A DNA stretch of 16,296 bases from Sulfurovum sp. (GTDB lineage: Bacteria > Campylobacterota > Campylobacteria > Campylobacterales > Sulfurovaceae), in contig DZAQ01000004.1 of the NCBI GenBank assembly GCA_022729615.1, positions 14,664 through 30,959 on the forward strand, given 5' to 3'. Positions 1 through 7,496 of the stretch are shown one piece after another. How positions within the stretch are numbered: the stretch's first letter is position 1; every line of letters begins with the position of its first letter. The translations under genes were made by a program, and so were the position numbers. The notes below the pieces were generated by a model. The model saw nothing but the letters and a program-made list of their open reading frames with translations. It made no database searches and was not told the origin of the DNA.

Positions 1-3
1 CGG

Positions 4-696
4 TTACTCTTCTGATTCGAAAAATTTCCAAACAACTCCGGCGATCACCGCGCCGACAATCGGAGCCACCCAAAAAACCCAAAGCTGTCCTAGCGCCGCA
101 GTATCGGCAAAAAGCGCCGCTGCCGTACTTCTAGCAGGGTTTACGGATGTATTGGAGACAGGGATGGAGATCAAATGGATAAGCGTCAAACCCAATCCGA
201 TCGCGATACCCGCAAAGCCGGCGGGAGCATTTTTGTTTGTAGCCCCCAAGATGATAAAGAGAAACATAAATGTCATCACTACCTCCGTGATGACGACGGA
301 AGCTAGGCTATATTTCCCGGGGGAGAGCTCTGCGAAGCCATTGCTGGCAAAACCGCCCGCTACAAATCCAGCCTGCCCGGAAGCGATCAGATAAAGAACC
401 GCCGCTCCGGCAACGCCGCCGATAACCTGTGCTGCAATATAAGGCAGCAACTCTTTGGTTTCAAATTTTCCGGCGCTCCAAAGCCCGAAAGAGACCGCCG
501 GATTGAAGTGTCCTCCGGAGATGTGTCCTACGGCATACGCCATCGTAAGCACCGTCAAACCAAATGCAAAAGAGACCCCGATAAAACCTATCCCCATTTC
601 GGGAAAACCGGCCGCCAACACTGCTGCACCGCATCCGCCCAATACAAGCCAAAATGTACCGAAAAACTCTGCGCCCATCTTTTTTACCAAACTCAT
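4..696 (-). CDS. aqpZ: Aquaporin Z, water channel (MIP family)
   Basis: This 230-aa inner-membrane channel passes water down osmotic gradients. Seen: the two half-helix NPA motifs, NPA at residues 65-67 in GGHFNPAVS and NPA at 186-188 in SVNPARS. The aromatic/arginine filter residues line up with E. coli AqpZ as F45, H174, T183 and R189. That set is the narrow, water-selective type rather than the wider glycerol-facilitator type. Length matches the family (about 230 aa), and hydrophobic segments span the whole protein as expected for six helices. The ATG has an AAGGGG Shine-Dalgarno about 6 nt upstream. It is probably the last gene of a minus-strand group with the two small proteins upstream, 35 bp after the 73-aa gene. 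The stop codon lies 4 bases inside the left edge, so the gene is complete. The family assignment is very secure; water specificity is inferred from the filter. Confidence 0.96.
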   Translation of the reverse strand: MSLVKKMGAEFFGTFWLVLGGCGAAVLAAGFPEMGIGFIGVSFAFGLTVLTMAYAVGHISGGHFNPAVSFGLWSAGKFETKELLPYIAAQVIGGVAGAAVLYLIASGQAGFVAGGFASNGFAELSPGKYSLASVVITEVVMTFMFLFIILGATNKNAPAGFAGIAIGLGLTLIHLISIPVSNTSVNPARSTAAALFADTAALGQLWVFWVAPIVGAVIAGVVWKFFESEE

Positions 697-731
697 AATT
701 GCCCCTTGTGCTATTTTAATTTATTTTTAGA

Positions 732-953
732 TCAAAGTCCGTCAAGAGTTTCGATCAAAAGCTCGATTTCGTCTTCATAACTCGTGTTTTGTTTTGCCAA
801 ACGAAGATACGCCTTAAACAAATCTGCCGGATTATTGTCTCGATCGAGTAAAAGACCCGCTTTTTTGAGATCGTTATTGACAAAATCTGCAAACTCATCC
901 TCAAGCTTTATCTCATAGCGATTCCCTGCAACCGTCAAGCCTACTACTTTCAT
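732..953 (-). CDS. Conserved-looking 73-aa protein, unknown function
   Basis: I do not recognise this protein with certainty. It is 73 aa, acidic and soluble, with no signal peptide or membrane segment. It opens with a beta-strand-like stretch (MKVVGLTVAGNRYEIKL), then an acidic helix-like part (residues 18-35), a central DRDNNPADLFKAYLRLAKQ helix, and a final acidic helix ending EIELLIETLDGL. A good AAGGAG ribosome-binding site sits 4 nt before the ATG, which supports real translation. It lies 30 bp after the coiled-coil gene and 35 bp before aqpZ on the same strand, so the three may form one transcript. The opening strand plus short helices loosely recalls ZapA-type division proteins, and its neighbour is ZapB-sized. 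This is only a shape resemblance and I assign no function. Confidence 0.8.
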   Translation of the reverse strand: MKVVGLTVAGNRYEIKLEDEFADFVNNDLKKAGLLLDRDNNPADLFKAYLRLAKQNTSYEDEIELLIETLDGL

Positions 954-983
954 TTTACTCCTTGTTGAATTTTGATAGGTGCG

Positions 984-1202
984 TTACGACAACAGCTCTT
1001 CAACTTTTGCTACAATCTCTTCTATCTCTTTGTCTTTCTCTTCGAGTTCACGCTTCAGCAGCTCTATTACCTTGAGTTGATCGTTTTGCTTCACTTGTGC
1101 ATCTTCAAGCTGCGTATTCAAAAGAGAGATCTCTTTTTGCATAGCAACATAGTTATTTTTAAGTTCCTCTATCTTCTCTTGCAATCTTTGCAGTGTGTTC
1201 AT
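984..1202 (-). CDS. Short coiled-coil protein, unknown function
   Basis: This is a 72-aa protein made almost entirely of one predicted coiled coil. Leu/Ile/Met residues recur at heptad spacing from LQRLQEKIEEL through ISLLNTQLEDA, LKVIELLKRELEEK and EIEEIVAKVEEL, with very many Glu, Lys and Gln residues and no Pro or Gly. It has no signal peptide or membrane segment. I chose the ATG at 1202 because an AAGGGG Shine-Dalgarno lies 7 nt upstream. A longer reading frame back to 1262 adds 20 residues but runs through the promoter-like region and lacks a ribosome-binding site. It is the first gene of a minus-strand group with the 73-aa protein and aqpZ. Size and composition resemble ZapB- or SlyX-like coiled coils, but such sequences match by composition alone, so function is unassigned. 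Confidence 0.75.
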   Translation of the reverse strand: MNTLQRLQEKIEELKNNYVAMQKEISLLNTQLEDAQVKQNDQLKVIELLKRELEEKDKEIEEIVAKVEELLS

Positions 1203-1209
1203 CTCTAAG

Positions 1210-1215
1210 CCCCTT
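1210..1215 (-). promoter_or_regulatory. Shine-Dalgarno that decides the coiled-coil gene start
   Basis: AAGGGG on the minus strand lies 7 nt before the ATG at 1202. It argues for the 72-aa form rather than the in-frame ATG at 1262, which has no such site. Confidence 0.65.
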
Positions 1216-1230
1216 TTTTGAGTAAATTTA

Positions 1231-1262
1231 ATGATATTGGTAGGAAATTTAAAATCTGTCAA
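1231..1262 (-). promoter_or_regulatory. Possible promoter of the coiled-coil/73-aa/aqpZ group
   Basis: On the minus strand a perfect TTGACA (1262-1257) is followed by TATCAT (1236-1231), a 5/6 match to the -10 consensus. The spacer is 20 nt, longer than ideal, so the call is weak. The position, about 30 nt before the chosen ATG, fits. Confidence 0.3.
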
Positions 1263-1276
1263 ACAAATTTGTCTGT

Positions 1277-1282
1277 TATAAT
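1277..1282 (+). promoter_or_regulatory. -10 box of the uvrB promoter
   Basis: A perfect TATAAT lies about 78 nt before the uvrB GTG start, in an AT-rich region with no convincing -35 box, as is common in Campylobacterota. A 10-bp palindrome (ACAAATTTGT, 1263-1272) lies just upstream of it. The resulting leader would be about 70 nt. Confidence 0.5.
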
Positions 1283-1360
1283 ATCTAAAGAATTAGAAAA
1301 TAAAAATTAAACCCATCGAAAATATTTTTAGATTGGATTTTATATGCAAACGGAGTTTTA

Positions 1361-3334
1361 GTGCCAAAATTTACAGTCTCTAGCCCCTATCAGCCATCCG
1401 GCGACCAGCCTGAAGCCATTGAGCTCCTCAGCAAATCGATACTTGCCGACAATCAATACCAAACACTCCTCGGCGTCACCGGCAGCGGCAAAACATACAC
1501 AATGGCAAAAGTGATAGAGCAGATCCAAAAACCGACACTCATCATGACACACAACAAAACGCTTGCCGCACAGCTCTATAGTGAATTTAAAAGTTTTTTT
1601 CCGAACAACCATGTGGAGTACTTCATCTCCTATTACGACTACTATCAACCGGAGGCATATCTGCCCAGGCAAGATCTTTTCATCGAAAAAGACAGCTCCG
1701 TCAACGAAGAGCTTGAACGGCTTCGACTCAGTACCACGGCAAGCCTGCTCAGCCACAAAGATGTCATAGTCGTAGCCTCCGTCTCTGCCAATTACGGCTT
1801 GGGTTCGCCGGAAGATTATCGTTCGGTAGTGCAGAAGCTTATCTCCGGATCCGCCTACAACCAAAAAAATATGCTGTTGCGGTTCGTCGAGATGGGATAC
1901 AAGCGCAACGATGACTTTTTTGATCGCGGCAATTTTCGAGTGAGCGGAGATGTGCTCGATATCTATCCGGCATACAGCGAAGAGGAGGCGATTCGCATCG
2001 AGTTTTTCGGCGATGAGATCGAGGCTATGTATCCTTTCGATGCGCTCACGGGAGAAAAAGGAGCAAATCTCAAAGAGGTCACCATCTACGCCGCAAACCA
2101 ATTTATCGTCAGCCAAGAAAAACTGGCGCTTGCTATCAAAAGCATCGAGGAGGAGTTAGGAGAGCGGCTCGCATTTTATCAACAAGAGAATCGAATGATC
2201 GAATACAACCGCCTCAAACAGCGTACAGAATTTGATCTTGAGATGCTCGAAGCTACCGGCATCTGCAAGGGGATCGAAAACTACTCCAGACATCTCACCG
2301 GCAAAAAACCCGGCGAAACCCCCTACTCGCTCCTCGACTACTTCTGCGAACTTGATGAGGAGTATCTGGTCATTGTGGACGAATCGCATGTCTCGCTTCC
2401 TCAGTTTCGCGGCATGTATGCCGGTGACAGAAGCCGCAAGCAGGTTTTGGTAGAGTATGGATTTAGGCTGCCGAGCGCGCTGGACAATCGCCCGCTCATG
2501 TTTGATGAGTATATCCGCAAAGCGCCGCATTTTCTCTTCGTCTCCGCTACGCCGGCGGCTTTGGAGCTGGAACTCTCAAGCGCTGTCGCGCAGCAGGTGG
2601 TGCGTCCTACCGGCTTGCTTGACCCGATCATAGAGGTTGTCGATAGCACGCGTCAAGTAGAACACTTGCACGACCGGATGAAAAGTGTCATTGCCAGAGG
2701 AGAGCGGGTGCTTGTCACGGTATTGACCAAAAAAATGGCGGAAGAGCTCACTACCTACTACAACGATCTTGGACTCAAAGCAAAATATATGCACTCGGAC
2801 CTCGATGCTATCGAACGCAATCAAATCATTCGGAGTCTTCGCCTTGGGGAGTTTGATATCCTCATCGGGATCAACCTCCTCAGAGAGGGGCTAGACCTGC
2901 CCGAAGTGAGTCTTGTCGCGATACTTGATGCAGACAAAGAGGGATTTTTGCGCAGCGAAACCTCCCTCATCCAGACAGCCGGCCGTGCGGCAAGAAATGT
3001 CAACGGCCATGTACTGATGTATGCCAAACGGATAACAAGATCTATGCAAGCAACCATCGAGACGACGAGCGGGAGACGCGAAAAGCAGATCGCCTACAAC
3101 AAAGAGCGAGGCATTACTCCAAAAACCACCCTCAGAGAGCTGGATACCAATCTCAAAGTTGAAGATATGGGCGAACTCTACAACAAAAAATCCAAGCTCG
3201 AGAAGATGCCAAAATCGCAACGGCAAGAGCTCGTCAAAGAGCTCAAAGCCAAGATGCTTGTCGCAGCCAAGAAGCTCGATTTTGAGGAGGCGGCGAGACT
3301 GCGCGACGAGATCGCGAAGATCAATAAACTCTGA
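1361..3334 (+). CDS. uvrB: Excinuclease ABC subunit B
   Basis: UvrB is the damage-verifying helicase-like subunit of nucleotide excision repair. It receives DNA from UvrA and recruits UvrC for incision. Seen in the 657 aa: Walker A GVTGSGKT at residues 38-45, the beta-hairpin region YYDYYQPEAYLP around 91-102 that clamps one DNA strand, the DESH helicase motif at 340-343, VSAT at 394-397, motif VI QTAGRAAR at 538-545, and a C-terminal UVR domain (about 622-657, ending KKLDFEEAARLRDEIAKI) that contacts UvrC. Length is typical (E. coli 673). The start is GTG with a CGGAG ribosome-binding site 5 nt upstream. It is transcribed divergently from the coiled-coil gene, with ppk1 57 bp downstream. All key motifs are intact. 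SOS control cannot be claimed, since no LexA-type box is visible. Confidence 0.98.
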   Translation: MPKFTVSSPYQPSGDQPEAIELLSKSILADNQYQTLLGVTGSGKTYTMAKVIEQIQKPTLIMTHNKTLAAQLYSEFKSFFPNNHVEYFISYYDYYQPEAYLPRQDLFIEKDSSVNEELERLRLSTTASLLSHKDVIVVASVSANYGLGSPEDYRSVVQKLISGSAYNQKNMLLRFVEMGYKRNDDFFDRGNFRVSGDVLDIYPAYSEEEAIRIEFFGDEIEAMYPFDALTGEKGANLKEVTIYAANQFIVSQEKLALAIKSIEEELGERLAFYQQENRMIEYNRLKQRTEFDLEMLEATGICKGIENYSRHLTGKKPGETPYSLLDYFCELDEEYLVIVDESHVSLPQFRGMYAGDRSRKQVLVEYGFRLPSALDNRPLMFDEYIRKAPHFLFVSATPAALELELSSAVAQQVVRPTGLLDPIIEVVDSTRQVEHLHDRMKSVIARGERVLVTVLTKKMAEELTTYYNDLGLKAKYMHSDLDAIERNQIIRSLRLGEFDILIGINLLREGLDLPEVSLVAILDADKEGFLRSETSLIQTAGRAARNVNGHVLMYAKRITRSMQATIETTSGRREKQIAYNKERGITPKTTLRELDTNLKVEDMGELYNKKSKLEKMPKSQRQELVKELKAKMLVAAKKLDFEEAARLRDEIAKINKL

Positions 3335-3358
3335 TACCGTTCTGAGTCTTTCTTTGGC

Positions 3359-3364
3359 TATAAT
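3359..3364 (+). promoter_or_regulatory. -10 box of a promoter for ppk1
   Basis: TATAAT stands in the 57-bp uvrB-ppk1 gap, 25 nt after the uvrB stop and 27 nt before the ppk1 ATG. It is followed by an A-rich tract and an AAGGG ribosome-binding site (3378-3382). It suggests that ppk1 and the genes after it can be transcribed separately from uvrB. Confidence 0.45.
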
Positions 3365-3391
3365 ACAAAAAAATTATAAGGGCGCTGCTTC

Positions 3392-5479
3392 ATGATTGAT
3401 TTAAATTCTCATCAACTCTACCTCAACCGCGAGCTCTCATGGCTTCGATTCAATTCGCGCGTATTGGCACAATCGCTTGATACTACATTGCCGCCCCTAG
3501 AGAGGCTCAAATTTCTAGCCATCTACGGCACCAACCTTGACGAATTTTATATGATCAGAGTCGCCGGACTCAAATCGCTTTATGCCGCGAGAGTTCAAGA
3601 GACCGGTCCGGACAAGCTCACTCCGGGTGAACAGCTTGAAGCTATCCGAAACTATCTTCACCAAGAGACAGATACGGTAGAGAGCAGCTTCGCAGAGATA
3701 ATGGCACTCCTTGATACCCATGGCGTCTCCATCAAACGCTATAAAGAGTTGACCCCTGATCAGCAAAACGAGATCACTGCACACTTTTTTGACCAAATCT
3801 ATCCCGTCATCATCCCCATCGCGGTCGATGCGACACACCCCTTTCCGCACCTCAACAATCTCAGTTTCGGCTTGGCGCTCTCCTTGACGGATGAGTTTGG
3901 TCATCTCAAGTATGCACTCATCCGTATCCCTAGAATTCTGCCTCGTTTTATTCAGATCGAGCAGACATTCGTGCCTATTGAATGCGTAGTTGAACACCAT
4001 ATCAAAGACCTTTTTCCGGGATATACCAAAGTCGCCTCTACGCCGTTTCGCGTCACCAGAAATGCTGATATTGCCATCGAAGAGGAGGAGGCGGATGACT
4101 TTCTGGAGATCTTGCAAGAGGGGCTGCGAGCGCGCAAAAACAAAGGTTCATTGGTAAGGCTTGAGCTTGTAGAAGGTGCGGATAGCAGTTTGGTCGATTT
4201 CCTCAACGGACACATCAAGATCGAAGAGGGAGATATCTTTTACTGCTCAGAGATCCCCCTCAATCTTGGCGCCTTCTGGCAAATTGTAGGCGACAAAGCG
4301 CTTTCGCATCTCATCCTCCCTATCTTTGCGCCCAAGATACTCCCGCCGCTTGACAGTGACGATCTCTTTGCAGCCATTGAAAAGCAGGATATTCTCCTCT
4401 ACCATCCATTTGACAGCTTTGACCCTGTTGTCAAATTTATCCAACAAGCGGCTGTCGATACGGATACGATCGCGATACACATGACGCTCTATCGTGTCGG
4501 TCCGAAATCACCTATCGTCAAAGCGCTGATCGATGCGGTCAGAGAAGGCAAGCAGGTAACAGTACTCGTCGAACTTAAGGCTCGTTTTGACGAAGAGAAT
4601 AACCTCGTCTGGGCAAAAGCGCTCGAAGACGAAGGCGCGCATGTGGTCTATGGGATCCCTGGACTCAAAGTACACGGCAAAATCGCCCAAGTCATCAAGC
4701 GAAAGGGCAATAAATATCAGAGCTATCTGCATCTTGCGACAGGAAACTACAATCCAAGTACAGCCAAAATCTATACCGACCTCAGTTATTTTACAGCCAA
4801 AGAGGCGCTCAACCACGACGCAACACGATTTTTCCATTTTCTCACCGGATTTTCGACTCACACAGTGCTCGGGACACTCTTCATGTCTCCGACACAAATC
4901 AAACCAAAGCTTCTCTCGCTTATCGAAAATGAGAGCAAATGGGGAAGTGAGGGGCGTATCATCCTCAAATCCAACTCCCTCGTAGATCCAAGTATCATCA
5001 AGGCGCTCTACAAAGCATCTCAAAGCGGAACAAAAATTGATCTGATCGTACGGGGTATCTGCTGCCTCAGACCGGGCGTTCAGGGTGTGAGCGAAAATAT
5101 CCGTGTCTATTCGATCGTCGGCAAATATCTTGAGCACCCGAGAATCTACTGCTTCAAACACGATGAAGTGGGGTGCTATATCTCGAGTGCCGATCTCATG
5201 ACGCGAAACCTTGTACGGCGCATAGAGCTCATGACGCCGATCTTAGAACCCAATCTCAAACAAAGAATTGAGCAAATTCTCATGCTCCAGCTCAAAGACA
5301 ATGAGCTGCGCTGGGAACTCCAAGAGAGTGGCGACTATGCAAAAGTGTATCATGACGGAGAAAAGATAAACAATCATACCATTTTGGAAAACTATACAAA
5401 CAAAATGTATGATAAAATGCACAAAGAGACACCTACCTATGTGCAAAGATTGGCAAGCCGTCTCCTCAAAGAGAGTTGA
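3392..5479 (+). CDS. ppk1: Polyphosphate kinase 1
   Basis: Ppk1 reversibly transfers the gamma-phosphate of ATP onto inorganic polyphosphate chains, which serve as a phosphate and energy store and support stress survival. Seen in the 695 aa: the N-terminal domain opening LNRELSWLRFNSRVL; the ATP-site region; the C1 core with TLYRVGPKSPIVKAL and VELKARFDEENNLVWA; the HGK motif with H428, which aligns with the autophosphorylated histidine (H435 in E. coli); HLATGNYNPSTAKIYTD; the second conserved histidine H582 in YLEHPRIY; and SSADLMTRNLVRRIEL. Length is typical of the family. The ATG is preceded by AAGGG at 3378-3382. The carbonic anhydrase-like gene starts 12 nt after the stop codon, so co-transcription is likely. 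Nothing is missing or disrupted. Confidence 0.97.
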   Translation: MIDLNSHQLYLNRELSWLRFNSRVLAQSLDTTLPPLERLKFLAIYGTNLDEFYMIRVAGLKSLYAARVQETGPDKLTPGEQLEAIRNYLHQETDTVESSFAEIMALLDTHGVSIKRYKELTPDQQNEITAHFFDQIYPVIIPIAVDATHPFPHLNNLSFGLALSLTDEFGHLKYALIRIPRILPRFIQIEQTFVPIECVVEHHIKDLFPGYTKVASTPFRVTRNADIAIEEEEADDFLEILQEGLRARKNKGSLVRLELVEGADSSLVDFLNGHIKIEEGDIFYCSEIPLNLGAFWQIVGDKALSHLILPIFAPKILPPLDSDDLFAAIEKQDILLYHPFDSFDPVVKFIQQAAVDTDTIAIHMTLYRVGPKSPIVKALIDAVREGKQVTVLVELKARFDEENNLVWAKALEDEGAHVVYGIPGLKVHGKIAQVIKRKGNKYQSYLHLATGNYNPSTAKIYTDLSYFTAKEALNHDATRFFHFLTGFSTHTVLGTLFMSPTQIKPKLLSLIENESKWGSEGRIILKSNSLVDPSIIKALYKASQSGTKIDLIVRGICCLRPGVQGVSENIRVYSIVGKYLEHPRIYCFKHDEVGCYISSADLMTRNLVRRIELMTPILEPNLKQRIEQILMLQLKDNELRWELQESGDYAKVYHDGEKINNHTILENYTNKMYDKMHKETPTYVQRLASRLLKES

Positions 5480-5480
5480 T

Positions 5481-5486
5481 AAGGAG
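5481..5486 (+). promoter_or_regulatory. Shine-Dalgarno that decides the gamma-CA start
   Basis: AAGGAG lies just after the ppk1 stop and 5 nt before a TTG at 5492. An in-frame GTG at 5486 overlaps this site and so is unlikely to be the start. Confidence 0.6.
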
Positions 5487-5491
5487 TGTTA

Positions 5492-6016
5492 TTGGTAACA
5501 AAATTTAAAGAGTGGCTTCCAAAAATCGGCAAAAATGCATGGATTGCCGAGGGAGCAAGCGTCATCGGGAGAGTATCGATGGGCGAAGATAGTGCGGTGT
5601 GGTTCGGCTGTGTTGTACGCGGCGATGTGCACCATATCACGATTGGCGATCGCTCCAACATCCAAGACCTCTCCATGGTGCATGTGACCCACCACAAAAA
5701 AGAGGATATGAGCGACGGCAATCCCACTCTCATCGGCAACGATGTCACGGTCGGTCACCGTGTCATGCTCCACGGCTGCACGATAGAAGATGCCTGCCTG
5801 ATCGGAATGAGCGCCACTATCCTTGATGGCGCCGTCATCGGCAAAGAGTCCATAGTCGGCGCAGGAAGTCTCGTCACAAAAAACAAAGTCTTCCCTCCGC
5901 GCTCACTCATTATGGGAAGCCCTGCCAAGCTCATCAGATCGCTGAGTGATGAGGAGGTTGCGGAACTCTACGCATCCGCTGCCCGCTATGTCAGCTTCAA
6001 AAACGAATACTGTTGA
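5492..6016 (+). CDS. Gamma-class carbonic anhydrase-like protein (YrdA family)
   Basis: This 174-aa left-handed beta-helix protein has irregular hexapeptide repeats throughout. Residues match the gamma carbonic anhydrase active site of Cam: R43 and D45 in VVRGD, Q58 in SNIQD, and metal-binding histidines H64, H89 (VGH) and H94 (LHG). The long acidic loop carrying Cam's proton-shuttle glutamates is absent, as in the YrdA/CamH subgroup, whose activity as a carbonic anhydrase is often weak or unproven. The protein is expected to be a cytoplasmic trimer with the metal between subunits. The start is taken as TTG at 5492, 5 nt after an AAGGAG. It lies 12 bp after ppk1, and its TGA stop overlaps the probable TTG start of the next gene (TTGA), so the three genes look translationally linked. 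The family call is secure; CO2 hydration is inferred. Confidence 0.9.
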   Translation: MVTKFKEWLPKIGKNAWIAEGASVIGRVSMGEDSAVWFGCVVRGDVHHITIGDRSNIQDLSMVHVTHHKKEDMSDGNPTLIGNDVTVGHRVMLHGCTIEDACLIGMSATILDGAVIGKESIVGAGSLVTKNKVFPPRSLIMGSPAKLIRSLSDEEVAELYASAARYVSFKNEYC

Positions 6017-6699
6017 CAACTCTTCAAGCAAAAAGCATCACTAGGGCAATGAGTGATATCCTGAGTCCTGCCCTGCTCTCTTTTGTACTCACGGTTGGGC
6101 TTGGTTCGATACTTTTTTGGGCTGGAGCGCTTTGGTTTTTTCGAGATTTATACAATGGCATCATCGCGACCTACATCCAAAAGATCCCTTTTGTCGGGAA
6201 TTGGGAGTGGTTTCAAGACTCAGGCACAGTGGTCGGGGCTATAGTGGTAGGATATATGATGGTTATCATCACTATCTCACTTCTCACATCTCTCCTCAGC
6301 GAACCGCTGCTGCTCAAACTCGCCAAAAAACACTATCCAAACCAGCCGGTTGTCGGCAGCCCCAAAATTACCACCTCTATCCTCCTCAGCCTCAAGGCAG
6401 GGGCACTCTTTTTGCTGCTCTTTCTTTTGACCTTTCCGCTCGTTTTTGTCCCTGTTTTTGGGCAGATTTGGATGCTCTGGCTCTGGTCTCTTCTGATCAA
6501 AGAACCCACCACCTATGATGTCGGCGCACTCTTTATCAAAGACGAAAAAGAGATGAATACCCAAAAGAAGCGGGCTTGGAAAACAGCGATTATCGCATCG
6601 CTCTTCAATTATCTCCCGCTACTCAATATCTTTGCGCCGCTTTTTGGGCAAATTCTATTTTTGCATCAAATTTTAGGGGCAAGAGAGCCAAAGAGCTGA
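6013..6699 (+). CDS. EI24/CysZ-like integral membrane protein
   Basis: This 228-aa membrane protein belongs to the EI24 (PF07264) group, which includes the sulfate permease CysZ. Seen: an N-terminal amphipathic lead-in (SITRAMSDILSP), then hydrophobic segments at about 21-43, 72-97, 125-160 and 195-220, with the family-like linker LLSEPLLLKLAKKHYP at 94-109. The start is uncertain. TTG at 6013 overlaps the previous stop and keeps the lead-in helix that related proteins usually have. ATG at 6049 is the alternative, but its AGGG lies only 2 nt upstream. The last 34 bp overlap the 3' end of the convergent exonuclease gene. The substrate is unknown: CysZ homology hints at sulfate, but a general membrane-protein role cannot be excluded. 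Co-transcription with ppk1 and the gamma carbonic anhydrase is likely. Confidence 0.8.
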   Translation: MTTLQAKSITRAMSDILSPALLSFVLTVGLGSILFWAGALWFFRDLYNGIIATYIQKIPFVGNWEWFQDSGTVVGAIVVGYMMVIITISLLTSLLSEPLLLKLAKKHYPNQPVVGSPKITTSILLSLKAGALFLLLFLLTFPLVFVPVFGQIWMLWLWSLLIKEPTTYDVGALFIKDEKEMNTQKKRAWKTAIIASLFNYLPLLNIFAPLFGQILFLHQILGAREPKS

Positions 6700-7496
6700 T
6701 TTTCACCCTCTTTGGGGACTTTGGCTTTTCTCTCCTTGATACTTGAGACGGCAAACTGCAGCAAATCGTCAGTGGTTTTGACATGCTGCGGCAGCGTCTC
6801 AAAACTCTTCTCCATGACCCTCAGCGCGCTCAACGCATCACTATATGCTCTATGGTGTGTTGCTGCAGTGATGCCCAAAAATTCATTCAAATAGGCAAGA
6901 CCGTACCGCTCACTCTCAAAAGTCCGTTTGGCAAGCTCAATGGTGCAAAGTCTCAAATTGGCGATATCTCCAAGACCAAAACGGTTGAAAGAGGCATCCA
7001 AAAAGCTAAAATCAAATGTTGCGTTATGCGCCACAAAGACAGCATCATCCAAAAATTCTCTCAGTCTCGCGAGCGCCTCTTTTTGCGTAGGCGCTCCGAC
7101 GAGGTCATCCGGTTCGATGGAGGTTATTTTGGTGATATACTCAGGCAAAAAGGCGCACTCCACAAATGTCTCAAACCGATCTACGATGACGCCGCCGCAA
7201 ACCTTCACGGCGCCTATCTCTATCACTTGAGAGGAGCCGGGCTTGCTTCCGTTGGTTTCAATATCGACGACACAATAGCACTGTTTCAAGTAGGGGGTAA
7301 AATAGGTCTCCAGCCGATAAGTTCCTCTTTTTGTCTGACCGATAGGATACCCCGAAGCCTGCAAGAGCAGAAATATCGTTTCAGGCTCCTCAAAGAGTGT
7401 CGTATGGCGCGCTACCGTCTCCTCATAGTGCGCAGCGGAGATCTCTCCGCCGTGCTTGCGAAAGGCGTTTGTGAGCGCATCATAAACTTTTCGCAT
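6666..7496 (-). CDS. DnaQ-like 3'-5' exonuclease (DEDDh)
   Basis: This is a 276-aa 3'-5' exonuclease of the DnaQ (Pol III epsilon) superfamily, most likely the proofreading subunit or a close relative. Seen: ExoI VVDIETNG with D78 and E80, ExoII HNATFDFSFL with D162, and ExoIII HHRAYSDA with H215 and D220, so the full DEDDh set is present. About 70 residues precede the nuclease fold (MRKVYDALTNAFRKHG onward), with no E. coli epsilon counterpart that I recognise. The C-terminal tail ends QLFGSLAPKI. The ATG lies inside the end of trpF (17-bp overlap) without a clear ribosome-binding site, so translational coupling is likely. In Helicobacter and Campylobacter a gene called dnaQ sits beside rpe, which supports the name, but a repair exonuclease remains possible, so no symbol is given. 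Confidence 0.92.
   Translation of the reverse strand: MRKVYDALTNAFRKHGGEISAAHYEETVARHTTLFEEPETIFLLLQASGYPIGQTKRGTYRLETYFTPYLKQCYCVVDIETNGSKPGSSQVIEIGAVKVCGGVIVDRFETFVECAFLPEYITKITSIEPDDLVGAPTQKEALARLREFLDDAVFVAHNATFDFSFLDASFNRFGLGDIANLRLCTIELAKRTFESERYGLAYLNEFLGITAATHHRAYSDALSALRVMEKSFETLPQHVKTTDDLLQFAVSSIKERKAKVPKEGENQLFGSLAPKI

Noticed and set aside
984..1262. Longer 92-aa version of the coiled-coil protein
   Set aside because: The extra 20 residues cover the promoter-like DNA, and the start at 1262 has no Shine-Dalgarno, unlike ATG 1202.
1358..2116. A 252-codon minus-strand open frame inside uvrB
   Set aside because: It is fully antisense to conserved UvrB motifs, Cys/His/Phe rich without any domain pattern, and without a promoter or ribosome-binding site.
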